Shown: piece after piece, positions 19,741-29,900 of the stretch | How the letters are laid out: the number at the start of each line of letters is the position of its first letter | How positions within the stretch are numbered: the stretch's first letter is position 1 | From: DATAXP01 sp036272935 | GTDB lineage: Bacteria; Planctomycetota; Planctomycetia; Pirellulales; PNKZ01 | DNA length: 64,000 nt | Direction: 5' to 3' | NCBI GenBank assembly: GCA_036272935.1 | Contig: DATAXP010000143.1 | Coordinates: 62,001-126,000, forward strand | Made by a program: the position numbers and the translations under genes | Notes under the pieces: generated by a model | Databases searched by the model: none | Seen by the model: only the letters and a program-made list of their open reading frames with translations | Told to the model about the DNA's origin: nothing

Positions 19741-20538
19741 TCACGGCCTGACGAGGTACATGCGCTCCCCCATCAACTGCGGCTTGCCGGGTGACGGTTG
19801 CGGCGCGGCGACGCGCGGCCGTGCGCCTCCCTGAACGTCGCGCGCTTGGCGCAACATTGCCAACAGGTTCTCCACCTGCTCGTGTACTTCGCGGGTTTGC
19901 GAGACGATCAATGCCGAGCCGAGCGGAAATTGCTTGATCGATCCCGCGCCGCCAACGTCGGACCAGGTTTGCGGCACCACCGAGCCGGTGATCGCGTCGA
20001 TCAATGTGCAGTAATCCTCGGTGACGTAAGTCGGAAACTCGAACTCCACCAGATCGCGAACCGGGTACACGCGCACAACGGTCGTCAGGTCGGCCACGGT
20101 GCGCGTCGTAATCAGTATCGATCCGTCGCCTCGCGCCAGCCATGTCAGTTCCGCCGGCGTCGATCGCAGAATATCGCTCAAGGCCGTGCCAATGCTCACG
20201 GCTGTGGCCGAGTAATCGATCGGATGGTCGGTGGCGAGTGTCCCTTCGCTCCAGCTCTTGGCGTCAACAACAATCGTGAAGCTGGTCAACCCGCCGAAGT
20301 AAGCCAGCACATCCGTCAAAGGGACGTTGGAGAGCTGCACCGAGCAAGGTGCGGCCAGCGCCGCACGGAACCGCCGCTCGACGGCAGCTTCGCCGCTCGC
20401 GCTGAACACAGCCACGTCCGCCGTATGGGCCTGCGGGTCATCGATCGTCTGCGCGCCCCGCGCCGCCGCCGCCATCACAATACTCACGGCTGCCGTCGAT
20501 CGAACGGCCCAAAATGCACTGAAAAGGATCGCTTTCAT
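19741..20538 (-). CDS. STN (secretin/TonB N-terminal short) domain protein
   Basis: The protein has 265 residues. The ATG follows GGAGC by seven bases, and an N-terminal signal peptide (AILFSAFWAVRSTAAVSIVM) predicts export. The central segment VQLSNVPLTDVLAYFGGLTSFTIVV has the STN pattern of secretins and TonB receptors. It is followed by an SILITTRTVAD strand and a second N-domain-like unit (VYPVRDLVEFE to LIVSQTREVHEQVENLL). No secretin pore domain follows, so this is a stand-alone periplasmic N-domain protein. Its partner is unknown. It lies convergent to the giant repeat gene. A role in secretion or surface assembly is possible but not shown. Confidence 0.65.
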   Translation of the reverse strand: MKAILFSAFWAVRSTAAVSIVMAAAARGAQTIDDPQAHTADVAVFSASGEAAVERRFRAALAAPCSVQLSNVPLTDVLAYFGGLTSFTIVVDAKSWSEGTLATDHPIDYSATAVSIGTALSDILRSTPAELTWLARGDGSILITTRTVADLTTVVRVYPVRDLVEFEFPTYVTEDYCTLIDAITGSVVPQTWSDVGGAGSIKQFPLGSALIVSQTREVHEQVENLLAMLRQARDVQGGARPRVAAPQPSPGKPQLMGERMYLVRP

Positions 20539-20720
20539 AACGTTGCTCCACGTGAAGACCCGATAGCCCCGAGCCTACGACGATCCGCGTGCCGCGGCAA
20601 GCAATGCGGTGCATTGCCGCAACGGGTGAACTAGAATCGCCGATAGTGAGCCATCGGAGCTACGCGAGCGTTCGCTCGCCGTCGATGGCCAAAATCAGGC
20701 TCGACCCCGAGGGCACGGCC

Positions 20721-22850
20721 ATGCTTTTCCGTCGCTCGCTGCCGCCTTGCGCGATGTTCACCTGGATCGTCCTCGGCTGCTCCGCCCGAGCTGCCGAAGA
20801 GGCGAAGCCCGTGCTGCCGCTGTCGCGGGTTGTCATGTTCACCTCGGGCATTGGTTACTTCGAACACTCTGGGTCGGTCGAAGGCGATCAGCAAGTTCAG
20901 CTTCCGTTCAACGTCGGCGATGTGAACGACGTGTTGAAGAGCATCGTGCTGGAAGACGGCGGCGGCGGAAAAATCTCGGCGGTCACCTATGCCGCCAAGG
21001 ACCCTCTCAGCAGAACGCTCCGCACCTTCGCGATCGATCTGACCCGTGAGCCGACGTTGGCCGACCTGCTGCGGCAGGTGCGTGGTGAAAAGATCGAGGT
21101 CGAGACGCGCGAATCCGGTCAAGGGCAGCGGCTGGTCGGCTCGATCGTGGGCATCGAGCGGCGCACGATGCCCGGCCCCAAAGAGACGTTCCTGCCGCTC
21201 GACGTTTTGAACCTGTCGAGTGAGAGCGGACTGCGCAGCGTGACGATGGACTCGATTGTTTCGATCCGGCTGGTCGACCAGGAATTGAATGCCGACCTGC
21301 AAGAGGCCCTGGCCACCTTGGCCAAGGCACATGCCACCGACCAGAAAACCGTCACGCTCGATTTTCGCGGCAAGGCCAAGCGCCGGGTGCGCGTGGGATA
21401 CGTGCTCGAATCGCCATTATGGAAGACGACGTATCGGCTGGTGCTCGACAGCGACGGCGCACCGCTGCTGCAAGGCTGGGCAATCGTCGAGAACACGACG
21501 GAGCACGACTGGGATCGCGTGAGCATGGCCTTGGTGAGCGGCCGGCCGATCTCGTTTCAGATGAACCTGTATCAGCCGTTCTATGTCGCTCGACCCATGC
21601 TCAGTCCGGAAACCTATGCCACGGTGAATTCGCAGACGCACGGGCAAGACCTGGCTGAACAGGAGGCACTGTTGCGGCAGCAAGCGGCGCTGGGCGCTCA
21701 CATGGCAGGGCAGAAGCCGGTGCGTTCGACAATCGCTACGCTCCCCAGCGGGCTCGGCGGCGGCATGGGAGGCATGGGTGGAGGCATGGGTGGAGGCGGC
21801 TTTTTTGGCGGGCCGATGACACTCGCTGCCAAGGGCGAGCCGATCAATCCCGCGCAGGGCGTCGCCACCGCTGCCACGGCCGACGACGTGGGCGAGCTGT
21901 TCCGTTACAGCATCGATGAGCCGGTAACATTGCCGCGGAACCAATCGGCGATGCTGCCGATCGTCAACGAGACGATCACCGGCGAGCGCCTGTCGCTGTA
22001 CAACCCCGCGACGCACTCGAAGCATCCCCTGAATGCCGTGAAGCTCAAAAACACGACGACGCTGCACTTGATGCAAGGGCCGATCACGGTGTTCGACGGC
22101 GGCGAGTACGCCGGCGACGCGCGGATCGAAGACGTTGCCCCTGGCGCGGAACGGCTGGTCAGCTACGCGCTGGATTTGGACGTCGAAGTGGCTCCCGAGA
22201 CGCGACCCAGTGTCGAAGAGTTGGTCGCGGTGAAAGTCGCCAAGGGAACGGTCGTCACCACCAGGCTCGAGCGCCGTGAGCAGCGATATCGCGTGAAGAA
22301 TGCTTCGACCAAGCCGCGGCGTGTGTTGATCGAACAGGCGGTGCAACGCGATTGGCGGCTTGCCAAACCGGAGAAGCCAGCCGAGCAAACGAGCGATCGC
22401 TATCGGTTCGCCGTCGAGGCTGCGCCAGGCAAGACGGCTGTCCTGGCAGTCGAGGAACAGCACGAAGTTGTCGCTCAACAGGAGTTGGTTGCCGTCGATT
22501 CCAACCTGTTGGGCGTTTATCTACGATCGAAGCAAGTGAGCCAACGGGTGAAAGACGCCATCGCCGAGTTCCAGCAGCGCTCGACGGCGATCAGCGAGGT
22601 CGCCGATCGGCGATCGGGGTTGCTTAAGGAACTGGCCACGATCGACACGGAACAAGGACGCCTGCGCGAGAACTTGAAGGCACTCGATCGCTCGCGCGAC
22701 TTGACGCTCTACGTGCGCTACATTCGCAAGTTCGAGCAACAAGAGGACCAGATCGAATCGCTGCGCGCGAAAACCCAAGCGCTGACCGACGAGGAGCACA
22801 AGCTGCGTGCAGAACTGGCGGATTTTGTCGCCGCCCTGGACTTACAATAG
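20721..22850 (+). CDS. Secreted DUF4139 domain protein with glycine-rich insert and coiled-coil tail
   Basis: From the ATG at 20721 (GAGGG seven bases upstream) the protein is 709 residues and opens with a signal peptide (MLFRRSLPPCAMFTWIVLG...ARA). Two in-frame starts upstream would bury that signal. The N-terminal part (VVMFTSGIGYFEHSGSVEG) and the central ESPLWKTTYRLVLDSDGAPLLQGWAIVENTTEHDW stretch, quoted here in abbreviated form as PLWKTTYRL...GWAIVENTTEHDW, are typical of DUF4139 proteins, whose function is unknown. A low-complexity GGGMGGMGGGMGGGGFFGG insert splits the DUF4139 region near residue 340. The last 100 residues are heptad-rich and probably coiled coil. The gene is divergent from the STN gene. 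Confidence 0.8.
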   Translation: MLFRRSLPPCAMFTWIVLGCSARAAEEAKPVLPLSRVVMFTSGIGYFEHSGSVEGDQQVQLPFNVGDVNDVLKSIVLEDGGGGKISAVTYAAKDPLSRTLRTFAIDLTREPTLADLLRQVRGEKIEVETRESGQGQRLVGSIVGIERRTMPGPKETFLPLDVLNLSSESGLRSVTMDSIVSIRLVDQELNADLQEALATLAKAHATDQKTVTLDFRGKAKRRVRVGYVLESPLWKTTYRLVLDSDGAPLLQGWAIVENTTEHDWDRVSMALVSGRPISFQMNLYQPFYVARPMLSPETYATVNSQTHGQDLAEQEALLRQQAALGAHMAGQKPVRSTIATLPSGLGGGMGGMGGGMGGGGFFGGPMTLAAKGEPINPAQGVATAATADDVGELFRYSIDEPVTLPRNQSAMLPIVNETITGERLSLYNPATHSKHPLNAVKLKNTTTLHLMQGPITVFDGGEYAGDARIEDVAPGAERLVSYALDLDVEVAPETRPSVEELVAVKVAKGTVVTTRLERREQRYRVKNASTKPRRVLIEQAVQRDWRLAKPEKPAEQTSDRYRFAVEAAPGKTAVLAVEEQHEVVAQQELVAVDSNLLGVYLRSKQVSQRVKDAIAEFQQRSTAISEVADRRSGLLKELATIDTEQGRLRENLKALDRSRDLTLYVRYIRKFEQQEDQIESLRAKTQALTDEEHKLRAELADFVAALDLQ

Positions 22851-22871
22851 GCAACTGTCGGCGGCAAAAAC

Positions 22872-23051
22872 TCACGGCGCCGCGGGCACGGGCGGCTGCA
22901 CGTCGCCGGCCGGGCGGATCGATTCGTCCATCGTCATCACGTACACCGCCATCGCCAGCAGCATCAGCAGCACCGGAATCCACAGGCCCGGGTGCAGCAG
23001 CCAGTGCCGGTCGCGTTTTGGTTGTGGGTGCTTTTTTTGATCGTGCATCAT
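22872..23051 (-). CDS. Small single-pass membrane protein, 59 aa
   Basis: I translated this by hand. It begins MMHDQKKHPQPKRDRHW, has one hydrophobic helix (PGLWIPVLLMLLAMAVYVMT) and ends in a short Pro-rich tail (QPPVPAAP). AGGGA lies about ten bases before the ATG pair. The basic N-terminus and acidic residues after the helix suggest an N-in orientation. It is convergent with the DUF4139 gene and on the same strand as the kinase gene downstream in the window. No family is recognised. Confidence 0.6.
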   Translation of the reverse strand: MMHDQKKHPQPKRDRHWLLHPGLWIPVLLMLLAMAVYVMTMDESIRPAGDVQPPVPAAP

Positions 23052-23323
23052 GATCTGAAATCCCTAAAATGGAGAGCGTTTTCCCGCCACGCGAGCCGGC
23101 CGATCGCCGCTCGTTCGGCCACGGTGATCCGCGCTCAGAGCGGATCGATCGCTTTGAATCTCAGAGCGAATGGTTCGCCGCAAGTCAACGTTTTTCAACG
23201 TATTTTCCTCACCGCGGCGCATCGTTGCTCGCCACCACACTTTGCGTCTCGGTATTTTCGGCTTGAGGTGTCTAATGAAACGAATCGGTCGTCGCAAGCC
23301 ATTTTGCTCGCACGCCGCCGGGC

Positions 23324-24973
23324 TCATGGCGGCGCACGATCAGTGATTTCTCGCTGGCGGTAGTATTTTAGCCCCGGAATGAAAAAGCTGGCGGCAGCCA
23401 CGATGCCGAACAGCGAGATGCCCCACGGCAGATTCGTTCGCTCGAACCAGGCCATTACTAGCGCCGTCGTGAACAGCGCGATCGCCTGCACGTAGAACGC
23501 TCCGCTGAGCATGCCCGCCTTCACCAGGAACACGCAGCCGCTGATCAGCCCCAGCACCGGCGACAGCCGCAGCACCGGTTCGCCCAGCAGCCACTCGACC
23601 GGGAACAATAGCGCGATGCTCGCCATGCTGCCGGCCCACACGTGGGCGATCTGCCGCTCGACGAATGTCACCGGCCCGGCACGCCGCCGCAACGCCCAGA
23701 AGATCGCGGCCCAAGTGCCCAGCCCCGCGACCCACAGAGCTGCATAGGGCCAGCGACTCGTCACGCCGCGCCATTGCATCGCGTTGGTCACCAGGCACAG
23801 CACCAGCAGCACCAGGCTGTGCCACATCCAGAGCAGCCCCCAGCTTTCGAGTACCGTGGCGTGGTGCGTCTCTCCCATCCACCGGGCCCAAATCTGTGCG
23901 AACTGGCCCGAGCGCGCCGCGATCGGCTCGTCGGCGAGATACGCACGCAGATCGTCGGCCAGCGCCTGCGCGCTGGAGTAGCGCAGGTCGGGAGGTTTTT
24001 GCAGGCACTTCAGCGCGATCATCTCCAGAGCACGGTCGGCGTGCGGATTCAACAGCCGCGGTGGCAGCGGCTCTTGTTCCAACACCATCAGGACCGTTTC
24101 CATCGCGGTCGCCCCTTGGAACGGCGGGCGGCCGGTGAGCATCTGGTACAGGATCGTGCCGAGGCTGTACACATCGCTGGCCGGCCCGACCTGGCCGCGG
24201 CTGCCCGCTGCCTGCTCGGGAGCCATGTACGTGGGCGTGCCGAGGACCGCGCCGGAATGGGTGAGCGTGCTGTCCTGCTCGACGCGTTTCGCCAAACCGA
24301 AATCGGCGACCAGTGGCCGGCCGCTCTCGTCGATCAAAATATTCGAAGGCTTCAGATCGCGATGGAGCACGCCCTGACAGTGGGCGGCGTGGATCGCCTC
24401 GCACACCGGCAGCAGCAGCTCGGCCACCTCGCGTGGCGGCAACGGTCCATCGGCCAGCCGCCGGGCTAGCGTTGTGCCGGCGATATACTGCATGGTGAAG
24501 TACGGCTGGCCGTCGTACTCGCCGACTTCGTACACCGGCACGACGTGCGGATGGCTGAGCCGTGCGGCAGCCAGCGCCTCGTGCCGGAACCGCGACAGCT
24601 CGTCGGCGGGCGCCGCGCTGCCGAAGCGCACGCGCTTGAGGGCCACTTCGCGCTCCAGCCCGCGATGCCGCGCGCGATACACCACGCCCATCCCGCCGCG
24701 CCCCAATTCCTCGAGCAATTCGTAATCGCCGAATAGGGTGGCCGTTTGATCTTCGGCAAACGCCGCGTCCGCCAATCGATCCACGAGCAGCATTGCCTGC
24801 CACAACTCGCGCAGTTCATCGGCTAGGTCGGGATGCTCGGCCGCGAGCCGTTCGACCTCGGCCGCAGAGCCAGCGCCGCTGGGCAACTCGCTGAGCAGCG
24901 CCGCCAGGCGCTCGTCGCGAGCCGCGTTGGGTGTTGCTGCCGTCGGCTCGACCTTCGAATGCGATCGGCTCAT
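23324..24973 (-). CDS. Membrane Ser/Thr protein kinase
   Basis: The protein is 549 residues. The Hanks-type kinase domain spans about residues 84-350: glycine loop LGRGGMGVVY (90-99), catalytic lysine in VALK, HRDLKPSN (204-211), DFG (224-226) and APEQ in the activation segment. The C-terminal 180 residues hold about six hydrophobic helices, unlike the usual single-pass planctomycete kinases, so the kinase sits on a polytopic membrane anchor. Its start overlaps the stop of the ECF sigma gene by four bases (ATGA), implying translational coupling. ECF-STK pairs are a known planctomycete arrangement in which the kinase is thought to control the sigma factor. Confidence 0.93.
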   Translation of the reverse strand: MSRSHSKVEPTAATPNAARDERLAALLSELPSGAGSAAEVERLAAEHPDLADELRELWQAMLLVDRLADAAFAEDQTATLFGDYELLEELGRGGMGVVYRARHRGLEREVALKRVRFGSAAPADELSRFRHEALAAARLSHPHVVPVYEVGEYDGQPYFTMQYIAGTTLARRLADGPLPPREVAELLLPVCEAIHAAHCQGVLHRDLKPSNILIDESGRPLVADFGLAKRVEQDSTLTHSGAVLGTPTYMAPEQAAGSRGQVGPASDVYSLGTILYQMLTGRPPFQGATAMETVLMVLEQEPLPPRLLNPHADRALEMIALKCLQKPPDLRYSSAQALADDLRAYLADEPIAARSGQFAQIWARWMGETHHATVLESWGLLWMWHSLVLLVLCLVTNAMQWRGVTSRWPYAALWVAGLGTWAAIFWALRRRAGPVTFVERQIAHVWAGSMASIALLFPVEWLLGEPVLRLSPVLGLISGCVFLVKAGMLSGAFYVQAIALFTTALVMAWFERTNLPWGISLFGIVAAASFFIPGLKYYRQREITDRAPP

Positions 24974-25620
24974 GTCGCCCCGCTGGCCGAGGGGACTTCG
25001 TCGAGCAGCGATCGCAGGCGGCGCACTGCCCGCAGGTAGCGCATGCTCGCCGCCGGGTCGCTGAGCCCCAGCGCCTGGGCGGCCTCGTGGTTCGACAATT
25101 GCTCGAAGTGCCGCATTTCGACGATCTCGCGATCGGCATCGTCGAGTTGATCGAGCGCCGCACGGAAGCGGGCCTCGAGTTCCTGCCGCAGCACGGCAGC
25201 CGCGGGGGTCAGCTCGCGCTGGTCGCGCAATTGAGCCGCCAGGTCGACGGCCGATTGATCGGCGAACTCCGGCCGCGACAAGCTTCGCTGCCGCGTCACG
25301 CTGCGCCGGCCGGCGGCGTGATGTCGGCGATGAGCATCGATCAGCCGATCACGTGCGATCTGCCGCAACCAAAGATGAAACGGCATCGGCGGGCGCTGGA
25401 GATAATCGGGGAGCCGTCGATTGGCTTCGAGTAGGGCATCCTGCACAATGTCGCTGGCATCAACGCGCCCCTGGATCGCCCGGTCCATCCGTAGTGCCAC
25501 GAGCTTGCGCAAGGCGGCGCGGTGGCGATCAAGCAACTCGTCGCGCGCCTGCACATCGCCGGCCCTGGCTGAGACGATCAGCTCCTGCGTTTGATCCGAA
25601 TCGGGCCACATTGCCGCCAT
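24970..25620 (-). CDS. ECF-type RNA polymerase sigma factor
   Basis: The protein is 216 residues. Region 2 is seen in VDASDIVQDALLEANRRLPDY and PFHLWLRQIARDRLIDAHRRH (each a contiguous family landmark), and region 4 in LDDADREIVEMRHFEQLSN followed by the helix-turn-helix HEAAQALGLSDPAASMRYLRA. Length and motif order match sigma-70 family ECF factors that planctomycetes encode beside Ser/Thr kinases. No separate anti-sigma gene is visible. The next gene overlaps by ATGA, so the partner is most likely the membrane kinase. Regulon unknown. Confidence 0.93.
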   Translation of the reverse strand: MAAMWPDSDQTQELIVSARAGDVQARDELLDRHRAALRKLVALRMDRAIQGRVDASDIVQDALLEANRRLPDYLQRPPMPFHLWLRQIARDRLIDAHRRHHAAGRRSVTRQRSLSRPEFADQSAVDLAAQLRDQRELTPAAAVLRQELEARFRAALDQLDDADREIVEMRHFEQLSNHEAAQALGLSDPAASMRYLRAVRRLRSLLDEVPSASGAT

Positions 25621-25638
25621 TGTACCTGAGGCAGCCGC

Positions 25639-26916
25639 TCACGCGCCCAGCAGCGCCGCGATCGGCACGCCGCCGTCGGTGATCGGCACGGGGCGCGGAC
25701 CGTCGTACAGTTCGTGTGCCGGATCGATCCCCAGGGCGGCGTGGATCGTGGCGTGGAAATCAGCGACGCTCACCGGGCGCTCGACCGGGATCTTTGCCAA
25801 CTCGTCGGTCACGCCGTAGGCACCGCAGTGTTGCAGGCCACCGCCGGCCAGAACCAACGAGAACGCGGTCCCTTGGTGTCCGCGGCCTCCGCCGCCATCG
25901 AACGCCGCAGGCCGGCCAAACTCCGTCGCTACGACGATCAACGTCTTTTCCAGCAGCCCTTTGTTCTCTAGGTCGACGATCAGCGCCGCTAGCGCCGTGT
26001 CGAGCTCCTGGATGAGCGCGTGCTGCTTGAGCTGCCCTTCGTTGTGCGTGTCCCAGCCGGTGCCGTTAAGGAAGTTCAGGTTGTGCGACACCTCGATGAA
26101 CCGCACTCCCGCCTGCACCAGACGCCGGGCGAGCAAGCAGCGCTGACCGAACTCGCCGCCGTACGAATCGCGCACCGCGCCCGGCTCGTCGGCCAAGCGG
26201 AAGTTACGCATGAACTCCGGACCGGCCAGCCGTAACGATTCCCGCTGCGCGCTGGCATAGTCGGCGGCGATCGACCCTTCGGCCAGCCGCTTCTCCAGCG
26301 GAGCAAGCAATCGTTGCCGCTCGGCCATGCGGTCGTTGGTAACGAACTCCGGCAGCGTGAACCCGGCGGGGCCGGCCGAGGTGTCGGTCAAGTAGACGTA
26401 CCCGTGCTTCGGGCCGAGAAACCCCGGCCCGCGGCTAACATTCGGGTAGCCGATGAGCATGTAGGCCGGCACTTCCGGGTTCGCGGCGCCACGTTGATGG
26501 GCGACGATCGAGCCGATCGACGGGTAAACAATGTTGCCACTAATCATGCGGCCGGTGTGCACCAGGTTGGTTGCGAAGGCGTGTTCGTCGACCACGCGAT
26601 GGTTCGCCGTGCGGACGATCGTCAGTCGATCGACCAACGGTGCCGTGCGGGCGAGATGCTCGCAGACCTGCACACCGGGGACCGCAGTATCGATCGCCGC
26701 GTAATAGGAACCAGGCCGCTTGGGACTGGCCTTTGCGTCGCCGAGGGCCTTGGGGTCGAACGTGTCGATCTGGGCCATGCCGCCGCCGAGCCAGAGGAAG
26801 ATGCAATGCTCGGCCTTGCCGGCGCGGCGAGTGGACGAAGCGATTGCCGGCGCGCTGAGCATCGAACCGGCCAAAGGGGCCGCTGCGGCAAGCTGCAAAA
26901 AGGAGCGGCGTTTCAT
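25639..26916 (-). CDS. DUF1501 domain protein with twin-arginine-like signal
   Basis: From the ATG at 26916 the protein is 425 residues and starts MKRRSFLQLAAAAPLAG, the Tat-like leader usual in this family; an in-frame TTG at 26937 is the alternative. Diagnostic segments are FLWLGGGMAQIDTFDPK near the N-terminus, ATEFGRPAAFDGGGGRGH, and a C-terminal HATIHAALGIDP. The fold is alkaline phosphatase/sulfatase-like, but the family activity has not been established. It follows the DUF1549/DUF1553 gene on the same strand with 21 bp between stop and start, so the two are very likely co-expressed. Confidence 0.92.
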   Translation of the reverse strand: MKRRSFLQLAAAAPLAGSMLSAPAIASSTRRAGKAEHCIFLWLGGGMAQIDTFDPKALGDAKASPKRPGSYYAAIDTAVPGVQVCEHLARTAPLVDRLTIVRTANHRVVDEHAFATNLVHTGRMISGNIVYPSIGSIVAHQRGAANPEVPAYMLIGYPNVSRGPGFLGPKHGYVYLTDTSAGPAGFTLPEFVTNDRMAERQRLLAPLEKRLAEGSIAADYASAQRESLRLAGPEFMRNFRLADEPGAVRDSYGGEFGQRCLLARRLVQAGVRFIEVSHNLNFLNGTGWDTHNEGQLKQHALIQELDTALAALIVDLENKGLLEKTLIVVATEFGRPAAFDGGGGRGHQGTAFSLVLAGGGLQHCGAYGVTDELAKIPVERPVSVADFHATIHAALGIDPAHELYDGPRPVPITDGGVPIAALLGA

Positions 26917-26937
26917 GCGATCACGCGTTTCGTGCAA

Positions 26938-29900
26938 TTACGGTGCGAACACAAACTCCGGGGCATTGACCAACGACCAAACAACATTCTCCAACCGATC
27001 ACGCCACGCTGGATCGAGCCGCTCGGTCGGCGGGTCGCCGCGACGCGCTTCGATCTCTTCCTGCTGCCGCAGCAGCGTGGCATCAGGCTGCAAATGGTTC
27101 GACCACGAAACGTAACGGCGCGGCTGTCGCGGCTCGGCCGTCGCGATGACTGGCGGCTCGCGCCGACGCTTCTCGTAGCCAGGACGTAAGTAATCGACAA
27201 TCCTGGTGCGCTCGTCGGCCGTCGGCTGCCGCGTGAGCATGCGCAAGTACAACATGTCGATAAAGTCGTCGAGCGATACGTCATCGAGCGCCAGGCGCGT
27301 GATGCCGTGATCGTCGCTCAAGCGCGTGAGCCAGATGCTCATCGTGCCGTTGGCCAGGATGGCCGGCTGCAAGGCATTGGGGGCTTCGTCGCGCGTGCTC
27401 GCCGGGTCTTGCCGAGCGCCGCGCCAACCGAACGCTTGCAATACGTCGCAAACTGCTTGCACGCGCGGTAGCGAAAGGCTGGGGCGATCGCGCTCGTTCG
27501 ACGTCGAGGTGAGCATCCAAGCTCGGGTGGGACGACCGAGCGTGATCGAATTCTTTAGATCGCGGCGACCATCGACATCGAGGTTCACTTCCTCGACGTG
27601 GAACGGCTTGTCCGTGGCTACGAAGAGCGAATCGACAATTTGCTCGGCCGCCAGGCGGCGCGGCGCGCGGGCCGCCAACAGCGGTGACGGCTGCCGCAGT
27701 GTCGGGTCGACAGCTCGTTGATAGGCATGCGAGGCCAGGATGAGCCGGGCGATTGGCTTGAGCTTGTAGTCGTTGCGGACCAACTCACGGCCGAGCCAGC
27801 GGAGCAATTCAGGATGCGACGACGTGCCACGCTCCCAATCTTCCACCGGATCGACGATCCCGCGGCCGAGCAGCCGTTTCCAAAGCCGATTGACGATGAC
27901 CTGGGCGAAGCGTTCGTTCTGCGGCGCGGTGATCAAGCTGGCCAGCCGATCGCGCGGATCAGTGGGATCCTCGGCCAACGAGTCGGCGAGCCGTTCGTCG
28001 CAGAGTTGCGGAAACGGCCAGACCGGTTCCACCTTGGTCCCGGGTTTGAGTGTCACTTGAATCAACGGCACGCGGCCGCCGGCACTAAGTTTATCGAGGG
28101 CAACGCTGCTGGTCTTGGGCACCTCGACCGGCGACTTGGCCAGCAGGGCCGCGAGTTGGAACAGATCCTGTTGCTTGCTCGCATGGGCCGGGGCGTCGTG
28201 GCAGCGGGCACACTTCATCTCGACCCCGAGGAACGCCGTGCTGACGATCGTCCCCTTGGCGGCGAAGGGAGCATCGTTCTGCGAGGCGACGGCAAACCCG
28301 GCAGGTCCGCCGAACCGCTCGCTGCCACGCATACGGACCAACTCGGTCGCGAACAGGTCCATCGGCTTGTCGTCGATCAGCGACTCATAAATCCACCAGC
28401 GGAACGGCCCGGTGTTGTTCAAGGTGGGATTGAGGATATTCGGGTTCTCGGCAAGCACGTCTTGCCAATAACCCATCCATTGATCGGCCCAGCGCGGGTC
28501 GGCCAACAAACGATCGATCACGTGCTCGCGGCGCCGCGGCGACCGATCGGCCTGGAAGGCGCGAATCTCGTCGAGCGTCGGCACAACGCCGACCGTGTCG
28601 AGCGTGACGCGGCGCAAGAAAGCCAGGTCGTCGCACAGCGGGGCCAGCTCGACGCGGTCGAGTTTGAACTCGGGCCAGGTGGCGCCTTGCACGATCCAGC
28701 GCCTGAGTACGGCGACTTGCTCCGCCGTGAGTCGTTCGCCTTTCGGCGGCATGACGATGTCGGCGTCGGTCGAAGCAACGCGATCTAATAGCGGGCTCTT
28801 CGATGGTTGGCTGGGGACGATGGCTGCGTCGCCTGAATCGCCGCCGCGAAGTGCACCGGGGCGCGAGTCGAGCCGCAGCCCCGATTGCGCAGCGGTCCCT
28901 TGATGGCAGCTCAGGCAGCGGGCCTCGAGGATCGGTTGCACGTCGGCGAAAAAGTCGACGCCTCCGTTCGTCGCGACCGACGCTTGCTGCTTCGCTGCTT
29001 CCAGGCGCGCGGCAACGAAATGATCGATGGCGTTCTGGGCGGGATAATTCTTCGGCAGCTTCGGAATCGCGATTTCCGAAGTGTCGGCAAGCCACTGGCG
29101 TGCCGCTTCGCGGCGGCGATGCCAATACTTTGCGTGCGCGGCCCGCTGCCGCTCGCGCGACGAATGATTCATTTGCTCGATGGCTTCGCACCGCTTCGCT
29201 GCGTACCTGGGCCATGCGGCGTCGGTATAGGCGATGACGCCTTGTGGGGACAGCAGTTCCCAACCCTCGCTGCCGGCCGGCGAGATGGCGACGACCGTCT
29301 CACCAAGTTCCGGCCGACGCTTCGCCTTCCCTACCGCGCCGCCGATGATCGTCTCGAACACAACGAAGTGCTCGCCGCCGGGTGTGTCGAACCATGTCCA
29401 GTCTTCCAACTCGCCGGCCGGTGCGAAGCGAAAATCGGCGCCGAGATTGAGATAGTCCTCGACCGGCTTGACCTTCTGATGGCCGCCGCCGTCGCCCGTC
29501 TGGAAAGGCGTGCTGAGTACTCGTCGACCATCGATCGTCAGGCGTGAGGCGCTGCGAGCGCGCAGCAGCAGTCGATGCTTGCCGGCGGGAAGGCTTACGA
29601 TCGCCGCGGCGCGCAGGAGCAATGGATTGGCGCGGTCGCCACGCACGCCGGAATCGACGTACTTCTGCGGCAACCCGACGAAGCCGAAGGCCGGTTCTTC
29701 GTAGGTTTCAGCTGCCGGCGGCGCGACGGTGGGCCAGGCGTTCGTTGACGGCAGCCCTTGCTCGCACAGTTGCACCAACACGCGTCCGACGGGAACATCG
29801 TGGCGTTCGATCGACGTGGTGGGCGGATTGTAGACATAACGGCGCTCGATATCGTCGGCCGAAAGCGTACCGCGGTAGACGACCAGCTCGTCGATCCACC

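Noticed and set aside
23275..23346. 23-codon ORF (MKRIGRRKPFCSHAAG...) on plus
   Set aside because: Very short, only a weak GAGGTG ribosome site, and overlaps the end of the kinase gene.
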